Part shown: piece by piece, positions 17,959 through 27,061 of the stretch | How the letters are laid out: every line of letters begins with the position of its first letter | Position numbering within the stretch: the first letter of the stretch is position 1 | NCBI GenBank assembly: GCA_964371055.1 | Contig: CAYJLF010000005.1 | Location: forward strand, 1-64,000 | Direction: 5' to 3' | DNA from: CAYJLF01 sp964371055 | Lineage (GTDB): Bacteria; Eisenbacteria; RBG-16-71-46; CAIMUX01 | Length of the DNA stretch: 64,000 bases | Notes under the pieces: generated by a model | What the model was told of the DNA's origin: nothing | Database searches by the model: none | What the model saw: the letters and a program-made list of their open reading frames with translations, nothing else | Position numbers and translations under genes: made by a program

Positions 17959-19107
17959 TCAGGGTGTTCGCTCCTTCAGTTGCTGGGCCACGGGCTGCGG
18001 CAGGATCGACTGCAGCAGGTCCGACCACTGCGCGGCCAAGCGGTCGAACGAGAACTGCTCCACCGCGCGTGACCGCGCCCGCGCGCCCCGCCGGCGCGCC
18101 TCCTCCCGGTCGGCCAGGGCCTCCCGGATCGCCGTTGCCAACGCCGCCGCATCGCCCGCCGGCACCAGCCAGCCGCTCTCCCCGTGCTCGATCAGCTCGC
18201 CCACTCCTCCCACCTTCGTCGCCACCACGGGCGTGCCGACCGCCATCGCCTCGAGGATCACGTTCGGCAGTCCCTCGGTGAGCGAGGGATTGACGACCAG
18301 GTCGGCCCCCGCCAGGCAGGCCGGCACGTCACACCGGAACCCGCCGAAGACCAACCGACCTTCGAGTCCGGCCGCCCTCGCCTGCGCGCGCAGCACCTCC
18401 TCTTCTTTCCCTGCCCCGAGGATCAGGCAGTAAGCAGCGGGATCAAGTGCGCCCAGCCGAGCCATCGCCTCGACTAGGAAGCGATGCCCCTTCTCCGGGC
18501 TCAGGCGGCCTGCAGCAATCAAGACGCGCGCCCCGGCCGGCAGGGAGAACTCCCTGATGATGTCCATGGGCCGCACATCCCGATCGCAGTCCACACCGTT
18601 GTGCATCACCTCGATGCGGCCCGGAGCGATTCCATACCCAGCGAGTCGCCGCTTCGTGCCTTCCGAGACGCAGAGTACGCGATCGAATCGGCGCAGCACC
18701 CACCGGTCCAGCTTCTCATAGAGGCGCACCTTTGGATCCTCGGCGGTGTACCCGCGCACGATCGGGAGCTGCCTGACGCTGCTGCCGCGCGTGGCCAGCA
18801 GGCCGACCACATTGGACTTGTAGCCGTGGGTCACGAGGATGTCGACTTCGTGGAACCGCAGGAAGGAGCGAAGCTGCCCGATGGCCGACGGGTCGAACGG
18901 AGACGGCGTGTCGATCAGAAAAGTCGGCAGGCCTCGTTCGGCCGCGGCGTCCGTGATCCCGACGCTCGCCCGTCCCTCGCGGAACGAACCGATCACGACG
19001 TCCCAGCCCAGCCCCCTAAGCCGCGTGCTGATCGCCACGATCTGCTTCTCCGGCCCGCCGAAGAAGCCGCTCGCGATCAGGTGACAGATCGTGCCGCGCC
19101 GTTCCAT
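17959..19107 (-). CDS. Glycosyltransferase family 4
   Basis: This 382-residue GT-B fold cytosolic transferase has an N-terminal acceptor half starting with GFFGGPEKQIV and a donor half with LIAAGRLSPEKGHRFLVEA. It also has the signature EGLPNVILEAMAVGTPVVA, where the E...E pair binds the nucleotide sugar. It likely adds a sugar to the lipid-linked primer made by the neighbouring sugar transferase, 14 bases upstream. ATG at 19107 is preferred over a GTG at 19119. The donor sugar is unknown. Confidence 0.88.
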   Translation of the reverse strand: MERRGTICHLIASGFFGGPEKQIVAISTRLRGLGWDVVIGSFREGRASVGITDAAAERGLPTFLIDTPSPFDPSAIGQLRSFLRFHEVDILVTHGYKSNVVGLLATRGSSVRQLPIVRGYTAEDPKVRLYEKLDRWVLRRFDRVLCVSEGTKRRLAGYGIAPGRIEVMHNGVDCDRDVRPMDIIREFSLPAGARVLIAAGRLSPEKGHRFLVEAMARLGALDPAAYCLILGAGKEEEVLRAQARAAGLEGRLVFGGFRCDVPACLAGADLVVNPSLTEGLPNVILEAMAVGTPVVATKVGGVGELIEHGESGWLVPAGDAAALATAIREALADREEARRRGARARSRAVEQFSFDRLAAQWSDLLQSILPQPVAQQLKERTP

Positions 19108-19121
19108 CGTCCCCGCCACCC

Positions 19122-19925
19122 CTACCTCGCCCCCCGTCCCCGCAACATCACATCCAGCGTCATCAGGATGATCTTGAGATCCAGCAGGCCGCAGCGATTG
19201 TGGACGTAGAAGAGGTCGTACTTCAGCTTGGTGCGGACGTGGTCGAAGGTCGCGTCGTACTCCCGCTCGACCTGGGCGAGCCCCGTGATGCCGGGAGGGA
19301 CCTTGAGCCGGTCGGCGTAGTGGGGGATCTCCGCGGTAAACTGCGAGACGAAGTGCGGCCGCTCGGGGCGCGGCCCGATCAGGCGCATCTGGCCCTGCGC
19401 GATGTTGAAGAGCTGGGGCAGCTCGTCCAGACGCAGCTTGCGCAGCAGGTGACCCAGCGGCGTGATGCGCGGATCCCGCTCCATCGCCCAGACCGGCCCG
19501 GTATGCTTCTCCGCATCCGGGATCATCGTCCGAAACTTGTACATCATGAAGGGGCGGCCCACCGCGGGCGCGCGCCGGCGATCGACCGAACGGTCCGGCC
19601 CGGAGGCCGGCTGGGACCCCGCCGACTTCCGGCGGTCCAGCCCCACCCTCTCCTGCCGGAAGAGAACCGGCCCGCCGGGCGAGGTGACCTTGACCGCCAG
19701 CGCCACCATCAGAAGGACCGGTGAAGCCACGACCACCATCAGGGCCGCGGCGATCCGCTCCAGGGGACAGACCCCGCAGGGATCGGGGGGGACGTCGATG
19801 CCGACCGTCGGTGCCGGCGGGAGATCGTCCCAGCGGGAGAAATCGAATCTCCGGGCCGCTTCCCGCCCCAACCGCGGTTCATGCGGCCGCAACCTGCGGC
19901 CCTGCTCCAGTAACAGTTCGTTCAT
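19122..19925 (-). CDS. Initiating sugar-1-phosphate transferase (WbaP/PssY-like)
   Basis: This 267-residue bacterial sugar transferase moves a sugar-1-phosphate to undecaprenyl phosphate, the first step of exopolysaccharide assembly. It shows one membrane segment (IAAALMVVVASPVLLMVALAV), GGPVLFRQERVG, MMYKFRTM, RKLRLDELPQLFNI, MRLIGPRPERP, and a C-terminal YDLFYVHNRCGLLDLKI block. It lacks the four extra N-terminal helices of full-length WbaP, so it is the short, monotopic type. About 25 residues between VGLDRRK and FMMYK form an unusual low-complexity insert. A strong AGGAGG lies upstream of the ATG at 19925. Confidence 0.9.
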   Translation of the reverse strand: MNELLLEQGRRLRPHEPRLGREAARRFDFSRWDDLPPAPTVGIDVPPDPCGVCPLERIAAALMVVVASPVLLMVALAVKVTSPGGPVLFRQERVGLDRRKSAGSQPASGPDRSVDRRRAPAVGRPFMMYKFRTMIPDAEKHTGPVWAMERDPRITPLGHLLRKLRLDELPQLFNIAQGQMRLIGPRPERPHFVSQFTAEIPHYADRLKVPPGITGLAQVEREYDATFDHVRTKLKYDLFYVHNRCGLLDLKIILMTLDVMLRGRGAR

Positions 19926-19955
19926 CGTTCTTCCTCCTTCCGCACCATCGTCACG

Positions 19956-21365
19956 TCACTGGCTTTCCTTCTCGGCCCTCCGCAGCCGGTAGCTGCGGGC
20001 GGTGATGCCATGCTTGGTCAGAAGCTCATGCAGACTCGGACGCGAGATGCCCAGAACCCGCGCCGCCTTCGAGATGTTTCCTCCCGTCCGACGGAGCGCG
20101 TCGATGATCGTTCTCCGTTCGGCCGACTCCCGCGCCTCACGCAGCAGCAGCGGCTTCTCTCCCCGGGCATCCTCCAGTTCCAGATCGGCGGTATCGACCT
20201 GCCGGCCGCTCCCCAGCAGCACCGCCTTCTGCACCCGGTTCTCCAGTTCGCGCACGTTGCCCGGCCAGGGGTGCTTCTGCAGGGCCAGCCGCGCCTTCGA
20301 GGTGTAGGCCAGCGAGCCTTTGCCGTACTCACCGGCGTATCTTTCGAGGAAGTAATGCGCCAGAAAGGAGATGTCCTCCATCCGCTCGCGCAACGGCGGC
20401 ACCTTCAGGTTCACGACCGACAGCCGGTAGTAGAGATCCTCCCGGAAGCGCCCCTTCCTGACCTCCTCCTCGAGGTTGCGGCTGGTGGCGGCGAGCACGC
20501 GCAGGTCGAGCCGGATCGTCTCGCGTCCTCCCACCCGCTCGATCTCGTGCTCCTGCAAAAAGCGCAGGAGCTTGACCTGCAGCGGCACCGGAAGCTCCCC
20601 GATCTCGTCCAGAAAGACGATGCCGCCATCGGCCATCTCGAGGCGGCCGATCCTTTGGGCATGCGCCCCGGTGAACGCCCCCTTCTCGTGACCGAAAAGC
20701 TCGCTCTCCAGCAGGTTCTCGGGGATCGCCCCGCAGTTGATCGTCACGAACGGTTTGACCGCCCGCGGGCTCAGGCGGCGGATTTCCTTCGCCACCAGCT
20801 CCTTGCCCACCCCGCTCTCCCCCAGGATCAGGACCGCGATGTCGACCGGCGCGATCTTCTCGATGTTGCGGAAGAGGGATTGCATGATCGGGCTCTGCCC
20901 TAAGAGCGAGCCGAGGCGGCGCTCGTCACCCAGCGTCTGGAGGAGGGCGGCGTTCTGCCGCTCCAGCCGCCCCCGCATCAGCACCCGGCCGAGCAGGACC
21001 CGCAGCTCCTGGGCGTCGACCGGCTTGCCAAAGAAGTCGGCCGCGCCCTGCTCCACGGCACGCAGCGCGTTCGCCTCCTCGTCGTTGCCGGTGATGAGGA
21101 CCACCTTCATGTAGGGATCGAGGGCGACGCAGCGCTCGAGGAGGGCGAACCCGCTCTCGGGGTTGTTGTCGTCGAGCGCGAGATCGAGCGTGATGACGTC
21201 GGGCCGCTCGCTCTGGATCTCCTTCCAGGCCGCGTCCGAGCTCGCCGCGGTGCGGACCCGGTACTCCCGTCCCAGCGCCAGGCTGAGCTGGCTCAGGATC
21301 GAAGGATCGTCATCGACGATCAGGAGGCACGGCGCCTCCGGGCTGGAAACCATCGGCATGCTCAT
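19956..21365 (-). CDS. prsR: PrsR: sigma-54-dependent response regulator
   Basis: This 469-residue transcription activator has a receiver domain (phospho-acceptor Asp61 in VITLDLALDD) and an AAA+ domain with Walker A LGESGVGKE near 181-189 and the sigma-54 contact loop GAFTGA at 229-234. A C-terminal Fis-type helix-turn-helix reads NISKAARVLGISRPSL. It overlaps the kinase gene by ATGA, so the pair is co-translated. By family it is the PEP-CTERM-box response regulator, which activates genes for PEP-CTERM proteins with RpoN. The palindromes and -24/-12 promoters between 28.8 and 39.8 kb are its likely targets. A copy of the palindrome at 25960-25976 suggests autoregulation. Confidence 0.93.
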   Translation of the reverse strand: MSMPMVSSPEAPCLLIVDDDPSILSQLSLALGREYRVRTAASSDAAWKEIQSERPDVITLDLALDDNNPESGFALLERCVALDPYMKVVLITGNDEEANALRAVEQGAADFFGKPVDAQELRVLLGRVLMRGRLERQNAALLQTLGDERRLGSLLGQSPIMQSLFRNIEKIAPVDIAVLILGESGVGKELVAKEIRRLSPRAVKPFVTINCGAIPENLLESELFGHEKGAFTGAHAQRIGRLEMADGGIVFLDEIGELPVPLQVKLLRFLQEHEIERVGGRETIRLDLRVLAATSRNLEEEVRKGRFREDLYYRLSVVNLKVPPLRERMEDISFLAHYFLERYAGEYGKGSLAYTSKARLALQKHPWPGNVRELENRVQKAVLLGSGRQVDTADLELEDARGEKPLLLREARESAERRTIIDALRRTGGNISKAARVLGISRPSLHELLTKHGITARSYRLRRAEKESQ

Positions 21366-23473
21366 GTGACCTGCTCCAGTGCGATCTGGAAGACCGATCC
21401 CTCGCCCAGACGGCTCTCCACCGACAGCTCGCCGCCATGGGCCCGGACGACCGAGCGGCACTGGTAGAGGCCCAGTCCCAGCCCCTTCTTCTTGGTCGTG
21501 GCGAACGGGCGGAAGAGCTTCTCCCGGAGGAACTCCTCCGGGATGCCATCGCCCGTGTCGCGAACCCGGATCCGGACGCCGGCGTCCCCATTCAGATGCC
21601 AGTCGGCCGTGGTGACCGTGAGGGTTCCCCCCCCCGGCATCGCCTCGAGCGCGTTCGTCACGAGGTTCTCGAGCACCCGGCGGAGCATCCCGGGATCGGC
21701 CCGGACCGAGCTCTTCGCGCTCAGATCGAGCTCCACCGCGACGCCGGGTCGCTCGGTGACTTTCAAACCTTCCATCACCTCGCGGACCGCCTGGTTCGGG
21801 CAGACCGCTTCCATCCCCGACGCCGGGTTGCGCCGCAGTTCGGAGAGGGTGTGGACCAGCTTCTCCATCCGCTCGGTGACGGCGCCGAGATCGCGGGCGC
21901 AGGTCGCGACGACGTCGGGATGGTCCCGATACTCCAGGAGATTGCCCGCCGCCATCCGCAGCGGAGTGAGGTAGTTCTTGAGATCGTGCAGAATCAGGCT
22001 GCTCCACTGCGACATCAGCTCCATCTCACGCGTCTCGGCCACCTCGCGCGAGAGCCGCTCGGTGCGTAGCGCCGTGCCGATGTGGGCCGCGATGCTGTCG
22101 AGGAGAGTGACATCCTCATAGGTGAACGGGTCGGCCCCGTTCGTCCGCTCCAGCCCGATCGTTCCGGTGAGCTCCTCGCCGTCGAAGAGCGGCGCCAGGA
22201 TCCGGCTGGCGGTCGCCTCCAGCCAGTCGCCGTTCTCCGCGTAGATCGGGATGTAGGTGAAGTCGTGCGGCGTGCGGTCGAGCAGCAGCGCCTTCCGTTC
22301 CGCGCAGAGGTGGAGCCCCAAGGGCGAGCTGGCCGCGAGGTCGGGCAGCTCCCCGCTGCACCCCTTCCCGTAGACGGGACGGATGCCGGGGTGCCCCTCC
22401 CCGCGCAGCGCAATCGTCACCTCGTCGGCCGCGAACGAGTCCCGCAGGAACGTCCCCGCGCGATCCAGCACCGACGCGCGGTCGGAGGCGCGGTCGAGCG
22501 CCGTGTTGATCGCGGCCCACTGCGTCCGGTAGTCGTACCGGTTGACGTAGAAGTTGCGATCGATGAAGCGGCGCAGGCGGCGCTGGAACCGGTTGGAGAA
22601 GAGGAGCAGCGCGCCGATCAGCACGCCCAGGAAGGCGAAGGTGACGACCAGGATCTCGTCCGGCGACCACTGGGTCACTGAGGCAATCTGCGCCGCCAGC
22701 GCGATGCAGAGCACGAAAAGCCCCACCGCCAGGGCGGTGAACGACGAGTAGACGATGTTCCGCGACACCGGCGCTGCCACGTCGGTGATCGCGCCCCGGA
22801 GGTAGCCGTAGGCGAACAAGAGGCTGGCCAGACCCACCGGGACCGCCAGCGAGACGAGCTTGCCCATCCCGACCGCGGCATAGAGCATGCCGTTGGCCAG
22901 GATGAACATCAGATAGCCCAAGAGGCCGAAGAGCCCCAGAAGCGGCAGGCGCAGACGGAACCGCTCGTCGTGGTTGGCCGTGCGGTAGGTCCGCTCGAAG
23001 TTGTACCCGACGAGGACGAGCCCGACCAAGAGGTAGCTCAGGTAGGCCTTGCCGAGAGCACCCAGACGCAGCACCCCCCGGCCGTCGGCTGGGTCGTAGC
23101 CGGTCACGAAGGCGCCATGGCGCAGCACCACCATGAACGCGACGCCGGCCACGACCAGGTAGGCCAGGGTCCGCCGGGCGTGCTTGATCGCTTCCTCGGC
23201 CCGGTCCCGGCCGAAGACCACCGACAGCAGGTAACCCGAGAGCAGGACGGGGAGGGTGGAGGCGACCAGCGTCAGGACCAGGGGGTGCGCCGCGCTGTCG
23301 GGTTGCCCGTGGTAGAGCCGAATGACGGAGGCCAGGAAGAGCGAGACCGTCGCGGCGGTGGTTAGGGTGGTCCAGGTGACCAATTGCCGATTCCGCCCAC
23401 GCAGGAAGACCGCCACCACCGGGATCAGGGTGGTGACGATCGCCAGCATGAGGACGGTCTTCGGAAAGTTCAT
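21362..23473 (-). CDS. prsK: PrsK: exosortase-system membrane histidine kinase
   Basis: This 703-residue sensor kinase has about eight membrane helices in residues 1-280, a GAF domain around 310-460 (ASVLDRAGTFLRDSFAADEV), and a dimerisation/phosphotransfer helix with His496 in LILHDLKNYLTPL. The ATPase domain carries the N box VLENLVTNALEAM and the G boxes VRDTGDGIPEEF and KGLGLGLYQC. Its start (ATG 23473) overlaps the upstream lipoprotein stop and its stop overlaps prsR. It belongs to the PEP-CTERM system histidine kinases and should phosphorylate PrsR. The signal is unknown; the co-translated lipoprotein and membrane protein are candidates for input. Confidence 0.93.
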   Translation of the reverse strand: MNFPKTVLMLAIVTTLIPVVAVFLRGRNRQLVTWTTLTTAATVSLFLASVIRLYHGQPDSAAHPLVLTLVASTLPVLLSGYLLSVVFGRDRAEEAIKHARRTLAYLVVAGVAFMVVLRHGAFVTGYDPADGRGVLRLGALGKAYLSYLLVGLVLVGYNFERTYRTANHDERFRLRLPLLGLFGLLGYLMFILANGMLYAAVGMGKLVSLAVPVGLASLLFAYGYLRGAITDVAAPVSRNIVYSSFTALAVGLFVLCIALAAQIASVTQWSPDEILVVTFAFLGVLIGALLLFSNRFQRRLRRFIDRNFYVNRYDYRTQWAAINTALDRASDRASVLDRAGTFLRDSFAADEVTIALRGEGHPGIRPVYGKGCSGELPDLAASSPLGLHLCAERKALLLDRTPHDFTYIPIYAENGDWLEATASRILAPLFDGEELTGTIGLERTNGADPFTYEDVTLLDSIAAHIGTALRTERLSREVAETREMELMSQWSSLILHDLKNYLTPLRMAAGNLLEYRDHPDVVATCARDLGAVTERMEKLVHTLSELRRNPASGMEAVCPNQAVREVMEGLKVTERPGVAVELDLSAKSSVRADPGMLRRVLENLVTNALEAMPGGGTLTVTTADWHLNGDAGVRIRVRDTGDGIPEEFLREKLFRPFATTKKKGLGLGLYQCRSVVRAHGGELSVESRLGEGSVFQIALEQVT

Positions 23474-25002
23474 CGGACCTGCACGCCCTTCAACCGGACG
23501 GCCTCGTTCGAGGCCCACTCTCCAAGGTCGGTCGACTTGTAGATCTCACCCACCCGCTCGAGGATCGACACCGCGCGGGTGGTGTCGGCGAACTCCCGAG
23601 CGGCCATGGCCGCGGCCGCGATCAACAGCTCCGCCCCCTGCGGGCTCCCGGCCATCTGTTCGCCCAGTCCCACCATCTCGTTGATCGCGGCGTCGTAGTT
23701 CTCCTCCAGAGTCAACGTCCGGACGAGCTGCTCCCGCGCGAACGCGGTCATCGGTCCTGGCGGGTAGCGGCGAATGAAGTCGCGGTACTCGCCCTCGGCC
23801 TGGGAGAGCGCCTGCGCCAACGCGACCTGATCCCCCACCTGGGCATGGCGCCGGGCGATCTCGAGCGGCGCGCGCAGGGCCGCTTCGCTCAGCGGATACT
23901 GGGCCGGGATCGACCGGTAGGCCTCCAGCGCCTCGCCCCACCGGTCGCGGGCCGTCAGAAGCTGGCCGCGCTGGAAGAGGGCGTTGGAGGCGACCTCCAC
24001 GTTTTCCTTGTAGGTCGTGGCGATCCCGTCGAGATAGCCGAGAGCCTCGTCGACCTGCCCCCTCTGGTTGGCATTGAGCGCGAACGAGTAGAGCACCGTC
24101 GGGGAGTTCCAGGTCTCGGGATAGTCGGTCTGCAGCGACAGAAGCGTCGCCAGGACCCGGTCCGGCGGCTCGCCCGCCAGCATCTGCACGTTGGCGATCG
24201 AGAGCCGGGCATCCTGCGGAGGTCTCGGTGGATCCTTCGCCTCGCGCAGATGCTCCTCGAGGGTGCGGAACGCCTCGATCGCCGCTTCCCAGTTCCGTTG
24301 CTCGGCCGCGAGCTCGGCCAGGTGGCCCTGCGAGCCCAGGCGCGTCAGCTCGTTCGCGCTCTCCCGCACCTGCCGCTCGTAGTAGCTCTCGGCCGCGCGG
24401 TAGAACTCCTCCGCTCCTCTTCCCTCCGCCGCCTGCGAGCGCATCCGCGCGATCCGCAGCGGCAGGTCGAGCACCGCCCCGGCCACGCCGGCCGAGGTCG
24501 GATCCGGCGGGACCCGCTCCACGACCATCTGGTAGAGATCGGCCGCTTCCGCGATCTGCCCCTTGCGCTCGGCCACCATCCCGCGGGCGACCGCCACCTC
24601 GCCGGCCACCTCGGGGAGGTCATCGAACTCCCGGGCCATCCGCTCGAAGATCTGATCCACCCGGGTGGAGTCGCGGAGCTGGCCGTGCACCCGCGCCGCG
24701 GCGAAGAGCGCCCGGGCCGAGATGATCCGGACCTGCTTCCCCGCTTCACCCGACGATCCCGCACCGGAGGGCCGCGCGTGGCGATCGGCCACGGCCGTAT
24801 AGCGGGCCGCCAGGCCCTGCCACTGCGCCGGCGTGACATCCGCCGGCCGGATCGAGAGGTTCTGGAAGTCCCAGTCGATCTTCCACAGCTCGCGCTCGGC
24901 GCGGAACCGCCGGCCGGAATCACGATCGACGGAGCAGCCGGTCAGGAGGAGGGCGGCCGCCAGCAGGGAGATCCCCGCCCGGGCCCGTGAGGCTCTCTTC
25001 AT
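23470..25002 (-). CDS. TPR-repeat lipoprotein coupled to prsK
   Basis: This 510-residue protein has a lipoprotein signal (ISLLAAALLLTGCS, lipobox Cys about residue 23) followed by helical TPR-like repeats through most of its length (for example QLRDSTRVDQIFERMA, EALGYLDGIATTYKEN, LTLEENYDAAINEM). It should sit on a periplasm-facing membrane leaflet as a protein-protein scaffold. It overlaps the upstream membrane-protein gene and the downstream prsK by ATGA, so all four genes are made together. Export of polysaccharide or sensing for PrsK are both plausible; no specific function is recognised. Confidence 0.8.
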   Translation of the reverse strand: MKRASRARAGISLLAAALLLTGCSVDRDSGRRFRAERELWKIDWDFQNLSIRPADVTPAQWQGLAARYTAVADRHARPSGAGSSGEAGKQVRIISARALFAAARVHGQLRDSTRVDQIFERMAREFDDLPEVAGEVAVARGMVAERKGQIAEAADLYQMVVERVPPDPTSAGVAGAVLDLPLRIARMRSQAAEGRGAEEFYRAAESYYERQVRESANELTRLGSQGHLAELAAEQRNWEAAIEAFRTLEEHLREAKDPPRPPQDARLSIANVQMLAGEPPDRVLATLLSLQTDYPETWNSPTVLYSFALNANQRGQVDEALGYLDGIATTYKENVEVASNALFQRGQLLTARDRWGEALEAYRSIPAQYPLSEAALRAPLEIARRHAQVGDQVALAQALSQAEGEYRDFIRRYPPGPMTAFAREQLVRTLTLEENYDAAINEMVGLGEQMAGSPQGAELLIAAAAMAAREFADTTRAVSILERVGEIYKSTDLGEWASNEAVRLKGVQVR

Positions 25003-25835
25003 CGCGCCGCCTCCAGTCTCCAGAGGAACATCCGGGTGACCGCGCCGATCAGGAGAAACGTCACGAGCAACTCCACCGCGATCTGTGCGCTGACCAGCCC
25101 GACCAGCACCTCGGGACGGAACTTGCGGGCGACGATGTCGATGCGGGAGCCGGCGTACGAGAAGGGAAAGAGGATCAGAGCCGGCAACGCCACCACCATC
25201 ATGGTGGGGAGAAAGGTCTTCAGCGTCACGCGCACCGAGTCGCGCAGCGCCGGCCAGATCCGATGGCCCATGATCACGACCCAGGCGGTGCTGTAGACGA
25301 AGAACCCCTGCACCAGGACGAAGAGGACGAGGAGTCCCGCCCGCGTGCCCCAGCGGACCTTGCCGTTCTCCAGCATCAACTCCTCCGGCACCAGCCGGCC
25401 CAGCCGTCCGGCGCCATAGAGCAGCGCCAGGACGACGAGCGAGAGCGGAATCAGGATCGCCGCGCGGCGAAACGACTCCCTCCAGGGTGCGGGAGCTTCC
25501 TTCAGCCCATAGGCCCGCGCGAAGAGCAGCGTCGCCGCGCCCCCCGCGATCGAAGCGACGATCGCCCCGATCGCCAGGTTGGCCTTCGAGAACATGTCCG
25601 GCAGCGCGTAGTAGAAGATCGGGTAGTGCGTCGCCATCTCCCCGCCGAGCAGCTTCACCAGCGGAAGGCCCAACGGAAGAAGGAGGTCCTGATGGAAGGA
25701 GAGAAGGAGTAAGAGAACGATCAGTTGCGCCGCGGCCACGATGAGTAACGGAATCCAGATGACGGGACGGAAAACGAGCGCCATGGCTCCGCGCCACGCC
25801 CAAGCGGCGACGCCGAGCGTCTGCAACAGTTTCAC
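24999..25835 (-). CDS. Polytopic membrane protein of the prsKR operon
   Basis: This 278-residue inner-membrane protein has about six hydrophobic segments (for example WIPLLIVAAAQLIVLLLLL, IPLSLVVLALLYGA, AGLLVLFVLVQGFFVYS, VALPALILFPFSYAG). No enzyme motif is visible. The GTG at 25835 is preferred because GAGGGG stands seven bases upstream; a GTG at 25868 is an alternative. It is the first gene of the four-gene ATGA-coupled set ending with PrsR, so it probably works with the TPR lipoprotein and PrsK. Function unknown. Confidence 0.75.
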   Translation of the reverse strand: MKLLQTLGVAAWAWRGAMALVFRPVIWIPLLIVAAAQLIVLLLLLSFHQDLLLPLGLPLVKLLGGEMATHYPIFYYALPDMFSKANLAIGAIVASIAGGAATLLFARAYGLKEAPAPWRESFRRAAILIPLSLVVLALLYGAGRLGRLVPEELMLENGKVRWGTRAGLLVLFVLVQGFFVYSTAWVVIMGHRIWPALRDSVRVTLKTFLPTMMVVALPALILFPFSYAGSRIDIVARKFRPEVLVGLVSAQIAVELLVTFLLIGAVTRMFLWRLEAAR

Positions 25836-25868
25836 GCGTATGCCCCTCTCTACGCTGTCGCTGAACAC

Positions 25869-26200
25869 GACACACTGGCGGAATCGCAGACACTTTCGGA
25901 GGATCCCAAGGCCTACCGTAACCGCTTCACCCGTGTAGCCTTTGGCGAGCCTGAGCGAGTGTCACACGCTCCGACAGCACACAATCAAATCGGGCAAAGT
26001 GTACTACACCGAGGGAACGGGTGTCTCCCTCTTTCTGTCTAGTTCTCGGGGAGTTCCGATAAGGATGGTTGGCCGTCTCCCAAAGCGGGCCGAGGGCCGG
26101 GCCTGACCCTCGCGATTCACTGGCCAATGACGAATCACCGCTCAGGAATATCCCATGAACGACTAAGGCAAACCCTGTGCTTCACTCCCCGCCGTCCCCA
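25869..26200. other. Intergenic region upstream of the prsKR operon
   Basis: This 332-base gap lies between the deacetylase end and the prsKR operon start. It contains one copy of the palindrome found before PEP-CTERM genes (25960-25976). No matching -24/-12 pair was found on the minus strand between it and the operon. No gene is apparent. Confidence 0.6.
25960..25976 (-). promoter_or_regulatory. Putative PrsR binding site before the prsKR operon
   Basis: The sequence TGTCACACGCTCCGACA has the TGT-N11-ACA layout and the CCGACA half-site of the sites found upstream of PEP-CTERM genes. It lies about 125 bases before the operon start. It would allow PrsR to act on its own operon. Confidence 0.45.
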
Positions 26201-27061
26201 TCAAAGCAATCCCAGGAACTGCAGGACCTCTCTCTGCGGGCGGTACGAAGCGAGCGCGAGCAGCGACTGAAGCCGCTCCCCGGTGTGGGCGAGGTTGTGG
26301 TAGTGGGTGAACCTCGTCCGTCGGCCCACCGGCATCGACGGCTGATCGGGATCGAGCTCCCAGGGATGGACGTTGATCACGAAGGGCCGTCTCGATCTCA
26401 GCATCCGTGACAGGGCCCAGCGCTGCACCGCCAGGGGAAGGATCCGCAGATAGGCCCCGCCCGTGGCGGGCAGATTCACGGGACCGACCCGGATCGTGGG
26501 GAGAGGGAACTCGGCGATGCTGAGGCCGCCATCCAACGCGATCCGATGCGGCCAACGATTCGCGCCGGGCATCCCGTACCGGCGCCGGGGAATCGGGAAG
26601 ATGCTCGAGTCGTAGCGGTATCCCTCCTCCGCCAGGACCGATAGCGCCCACCAGGTGCGGGGCATGATCGTGTACGAGGGGGCGCGGTAACCGATCACCT
26701 CCTGGCCGCTCAGCTCCTGCAGCAGCGCGCGCGCGCGCCGGACATCACGGCGGAAGATCTCTGGGGTCTGGTGGTAGATCAGCTCATGGTCGCAGCCGTG
26801 CGAGGCGATCTCATGCCCGGCCGCGGCGATCCTCTTGACGAGGGCAGGGTGACGCTCCGCGGTCCAGCCCAGCACGTAGAACGTGCCGCGCGCTTCGTGC
26901 CGGGCCAGGAGATCGAGCAGCCGATCGACATTCGCCTCGGTGCGATCCTCGAACGTCTCCCACCTCTCCCGCGGGCAGAGCGGGCGCAGCGCCTCGACCT
27001 GGAAGTAGTCCTCCACGTCGACCGAGACGGCGGCGACGCTTTCGGCCGCCCCATCAATCAT
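26201..27061 (-). CDS. Exosortase-associated polysaccharide deacetylase
   Basis: This 286-residue deacetylase of the type found in PEP-CTERM loci (with the DUF3473-like C-terminal part) shows SVDVEDYFQVEAL at the N-terminus with the metal aspartate, SHGCDHELIYHQTP with the metal histidines, and GYRAPSYTI. The C-terminal segment holds FVINVHPWELDPDQP and FTHYHNL. It has no signal peptide. The ATG at 27061 overlaps the EpsI stop (ATGA). It probably trims acetyl groups of the exopolysaccharide whose export is tied to exosortase sorting. Confidence 0.92.
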   Translation of the reverse strand: MIDGAAESVAAVSVDVEDYFQVEALRPLCPRERWETFEDRTEANVDRLLDLLARHEARGTFYVLGWTAERHPALVKRIAAAGHEIASHGCDHELIYHQTPEIFRRDVRRARALLQELSGQEVIGYRAPSYTIMPRTWWALSVLAEEGYRYDSSIFPIPRRRYGMPGANRWPHRIALDGGLSIAEFPLPTIRVGPVNLPATGGAYLRILPLAVQRWALSRMLRSRRPFVINVHPWELDPDQPSMPVGRRTRFTHYHNLAHTGERLQSLLALASYRPQREVLQFLGLL

